DNA of 64,000 nt, taken from Streptomyces spiroverticillatus (GTDB taxonomy: Bacteria; Actinomycetota; Actinomycetes; Streptomycetales; Streptomycetaceae). Under the pieces are notes generated by a model. The model ran no database searches and had not been told where the DNA came from. It saw only the letters and a program-made list of their open reading frames with translations. The position numbers and the translations under genes were made by a program. Positions 62,801-64,000 of the stretch are shown piece by piece (position 1 is the stretch's first letter; every line of letters begins with the position of its first letter). Location of the stretch: assembly GCA_014650415.1 (NCBI GenBank), contig BMUX01000008.1:250784-314783 (forward strand), read 5' to 3'.

Positions 62801-64000
62801 GAACAGCTCCACCCGGGGCAGGCGCCCGCGTACCGCGTCGGGGAGCGTCACGGGTATCCAGTCGCCCGACATCATGCCGAGCCGTACGCTCCCGCAGTCC
62901 TGGCCGTCGCCGCGCAGGTACTCCTCAAGGAGCATCATCTGGGCGGGCACGGTGTTGAGTACGGTCACGCCGTGCGCGGTGATCAGGTCCGCCCAGTGCG
63001 AGGGGTCGCTGCGCCGCTCCGGGTCGGGCAGCACCAGCGTGCCGCCCCGCCCGAGGACGCCGAAGACGTCGAAGACCGACAGGTCGAAGCCCAGGCTCGA
63101 CAGCCCCAGGGCTACGTCGCCCGCGCCGACGCCGAACCTGCGGCAGACGTCGTCCAGGGTGTTCACCGCCGCCCGGTGACTGATCTCCACGCCCTTGGGC
63201 TCGCCCGTCGAGCCCGAGGTGAAGATGACGTACGCCGAGTCGGCCGGCGCGACCGGCACCTCTTCGACCAGGGCGGTGGACAGCCGGTCCACGTCGATAC
63301 GTCCGACACCCGCCGGCAGTTCACCGCCGACCGAGCTGTGCGTGACCACCAGCCCGATCCCGGCGGCCGTCAGGATCGTGTTCCGCCTGGCGTCGGGCTG
63401 GCTCGCCTCGACGGGGACGTACGTACCCCCGGCCAGCAGCACCCCGAGCGCCCCGGCGATCTGCTCCCACCCCTTCTCCAGCACCACCGCGACCCGCTGG
63501 TGCGGCCGGTGGCCCTGTGCGGTGAGCGCGGCGGCGACCGCGGCGGCCCGCCCGATGAGCGTCGCGTAGTCCACGCTCCCGCGGTGGTCGACGACCGCCG
63601 TCGCCTCCGGACGCTCCCGCGCCTGGTCGAGCAGCGCCCGGTGCAGCAGCGCGTCGCTGACCGGCCGGGCGGTGTCGTTGGCCGCCGCACGCCGTTCGGC
63701 CTGGTGCGCGGGGAGGGAGAGGGGGTCGCCGTCCCAGGCCTCGGAGCCGTCGGCGAGCCGGTGCAGCAGCTCGCGGAACGCGGCGAACATGTCGTCCAGC
63801 ACCGGCTGCGGCACGGTGTCGTCGCGCACGTCCCAGTTGACGAGCAGCGCCCCGCCCGACTCCATCGCCTGGCAGTCCACCCACACCTGAGGCGTTTGGC
63901 TGATCCCGTTGCTGATCTGCGTACGCATCATGCCCTGGGGGGCGAGCCCGTCGGAGAGCCCGATGGCGCTGGTGAACACCACCGGCATCATCGACCCCTG
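59822..64000 (-). CDS. NRPS module Cy(partial)-A(Cys)-MT-PCP-TE, 5' end outside window
   Basis: At least 1392 residues; the gene continues beyond the right edge. The first visible residues (PVVFTSAIG, SQTPQVWVDCQ) are the end of a heterocyclisation domain. The adenylation domain spans about 115-540 (YVIFTSGSTGEPKG, YRTGDLARYLPGG). Its pocket positions read D-L-F-N-M-S-L-I-W by alignment to GrsA, close to the known cysteine code. Between A8 and A10 (LTANGKVDR) sits a PchF/HMWP-like insert with a methyltransferase motif VLEVGAGVGGTS (760-771) and ASKHERLVRRWL. The PCP has GGDSLLAAQ and the thioesterase has LVGAHSGGVLAL with final PGDHFG. This resembles the last module of pyochelin-type synthetases and releases the product. 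Confidence 0.93.
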   Translation of the reverse strand, partial: QGSMMPVVFTSAIGLSDGLAPQGMMRTQISNGISQTPQVWVDCQAMESGGALLVNWDVRDDTVPQPVLDDMFAAFRELLHRLADGSEAWDGDPLSLPAHQAERRAAANDTARPVSDALLHRALLDQARERPEATAVVDHRGSVDYATLIGRAAAVAAALTAQGHRPHQRVAVVLEKGWEQIAGALGVLLAGGTYVPVEASQPDARRNTILTAAGIGLVVTHSSVGGELPAGVGRIDVDRLSTALVEEVPVAPADSAYVIFTSGSTGEPKGVEISHRAAVNTLDDVCRRFGVGAGDVALGLSSLGFDLSVFDVFGVLGRGGTLVLPDPERRSDPSHWADLITAHGVTVLNTVPAQMMLLEEYLRGDGQDCGSVRLGMMSGDWIPVTLPDAVRGRLPRVELFSLGGATEAAIWSIFHPIGEVDTAAPSIPYGTPLENQRFHVLDAFLRPSPDLVVGDLYIAGTGLAEGYLGDPVKTAASFFALPDGERVYRTGDLARYLPGGTLEFIGRDDRQVKIRGHRIELAEVESALAADPQVDAVAVTTQGERNDRRLVAFVSPAAADPAAHAVDPALVPEVLAAADGIREGVDVSKVVEFAAVLDDAALRRMVDVLRQEGVWPDPAARHTTSEIMRLAKVASKHERLVRRWLAACAENGYLERAEDGTFRCLRLVTPEDVERAWAEVDRLLPEANDRPELVDYFKLAATHLAELMRDERDPLRMLFPEGDLGIHEAAYMEGFLSRYLNRLATSTVLGVARRNASGRPLRVLEVGAGVGGTSVDTIPALEGANVRYTFSDVSQFFLNKAGERFAEHPWVDYALFDFNEPYREQGVRPNSVDVILCGNVMHYAKDAAAVLRRMREALVPGGWLVFIETTRDNYQILTSMEFLFDATAGDFQDVRHGKDQTFIGRHQWYDLLAEAGADLELCVPAPEDELARIGMHVFAARFKTDREPLDTGELTRRLGERLPAEMIPSRFEVLDGLPLTANGKVDRVALAGWAQEHRAAGPASAGEGSREAGELELAVAAVYAEVLRESEVPLDTNFYALGGDSLLAAQLVTALREQVPAAAEVFFDELLRELLGGASVRELSAFLQQGQEQYEDDGTGDELALTGAADALGNPVHVLVGDGLGGHAERLAEGLGRRDPVAVVPAVRVAEGQTLDDVAQEIVAKVRALSPGPFHLVGAHSGGVLALAVAQQLTELGAPVCGLTVLSSYPLPATVRDDVLEEALLCLDRGQDPAALGYPDVPGLGAALAALAPAGDIPPGALAALADRDEPQLRAAGEAAALLDALPREDRIAKLAGALGLGAGELTERLVRGRAFAACVAAHDPGIYTGEARLLVHADESPIWPAMAADMTALWESVCVGGLLRQTVPGDHFGCRELITSEVIDLPDEEPR

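Overview
The window is high-GC actinobacterial DNA, almost certainly a Streptomyces chromosome. The signs are strong third-codon GC bias, AGGAGG-type ribosome sites mixed with frequent GTG/TTG starts, 4-base ATGA/GTGA gene overlaps, and many genes that appear to start leaderless (TANNNT, 6-7 bases, start codon). Families typical of the genus are present: DUF3068, DUF2613, GPP34, SARP, PucR and CcdC-HK-RR. No rRNA, tRNA, CRISPR array, transposase or integrase was seen.

Region 1 (0-14.7 kb) is mixed housekeeping and regulatory genes: a DUF3068 membrane protein, a PucR regulator, an SGNH lipoprotein, a kinase-like phosphotransferase, a tyrosine-phosphatase-like protein, a PhzF isomerase behind an MFS exporter with a divergent ArsR regulator and a visible operator, two tandem cysteine-rich paralogues, a VOC protein, a repeat-rich intergenic island with a perfect 30-bp inverted repeat, and a second ArsR-MFS pair whose MFS gene carries an early TTA (bldA) codon.

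Region 2 (14.9-22.9 kb) holds two possible small specialised loci. The first is a leftward set of two paralogous 2OG-Fe(II) oxygenases followed by an additional IMP dehydrogenase of protist-like (Tritrichomonas) type. The second is a tightly overlapping rightward operon of a GNAT-E1(ThiF) fusion, an acyl carrier protein and a ketoacyl synthase III.

Region 3 (23-38 kb) contains two two-component systems, a secreted tripeptidyl-aminopeptidase-type hydrolase, a self-sufficient CYP102-type P450-reductase fusion with a nearby TetR gene and shared operator motif, then GPP34, PIG-L and small membrane proteins.

Region 4 (38.0-64.0 kb, running off the right edge) is a nonribosomal peptide cluster. 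It has a SARP-NB-ARC activator, two divergent paralogous P450s, a phosphopantetheinyl transferase, an aryl-acid AMP ligase, a fatty-acyl-AMP-ligase-like enzyme with a dedicated carrier protein, a three-gene ABC exporter, an FAD oxidoreductase, an alpha/beta hydrolase, a methyltransferase, a VOC protein, a BBE-like oxidase, and a leftward operon. That operon encodes an NRPS module (Cy, A predicted for Cys, methyltransferase, PCP, TE), a saccharopine-dehydrogenase-like protein, a thiazolinyl-imide reductase, a type II thioesterase and an O-methyltransferase. Together these suggest an aryl-capped thiazoline/N-methylthiazolidine metabolite of the pyochelin/yersiniabactin/micacocidin class. The unusual aryl-ligase pocket plus the fatty-acid-activating pair suggest an alkyl-substituted aryl cap. 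No product name can be assigned from the window alone, and the start of the NRPS and any aryl-acid synthase lie beyond the right edge.
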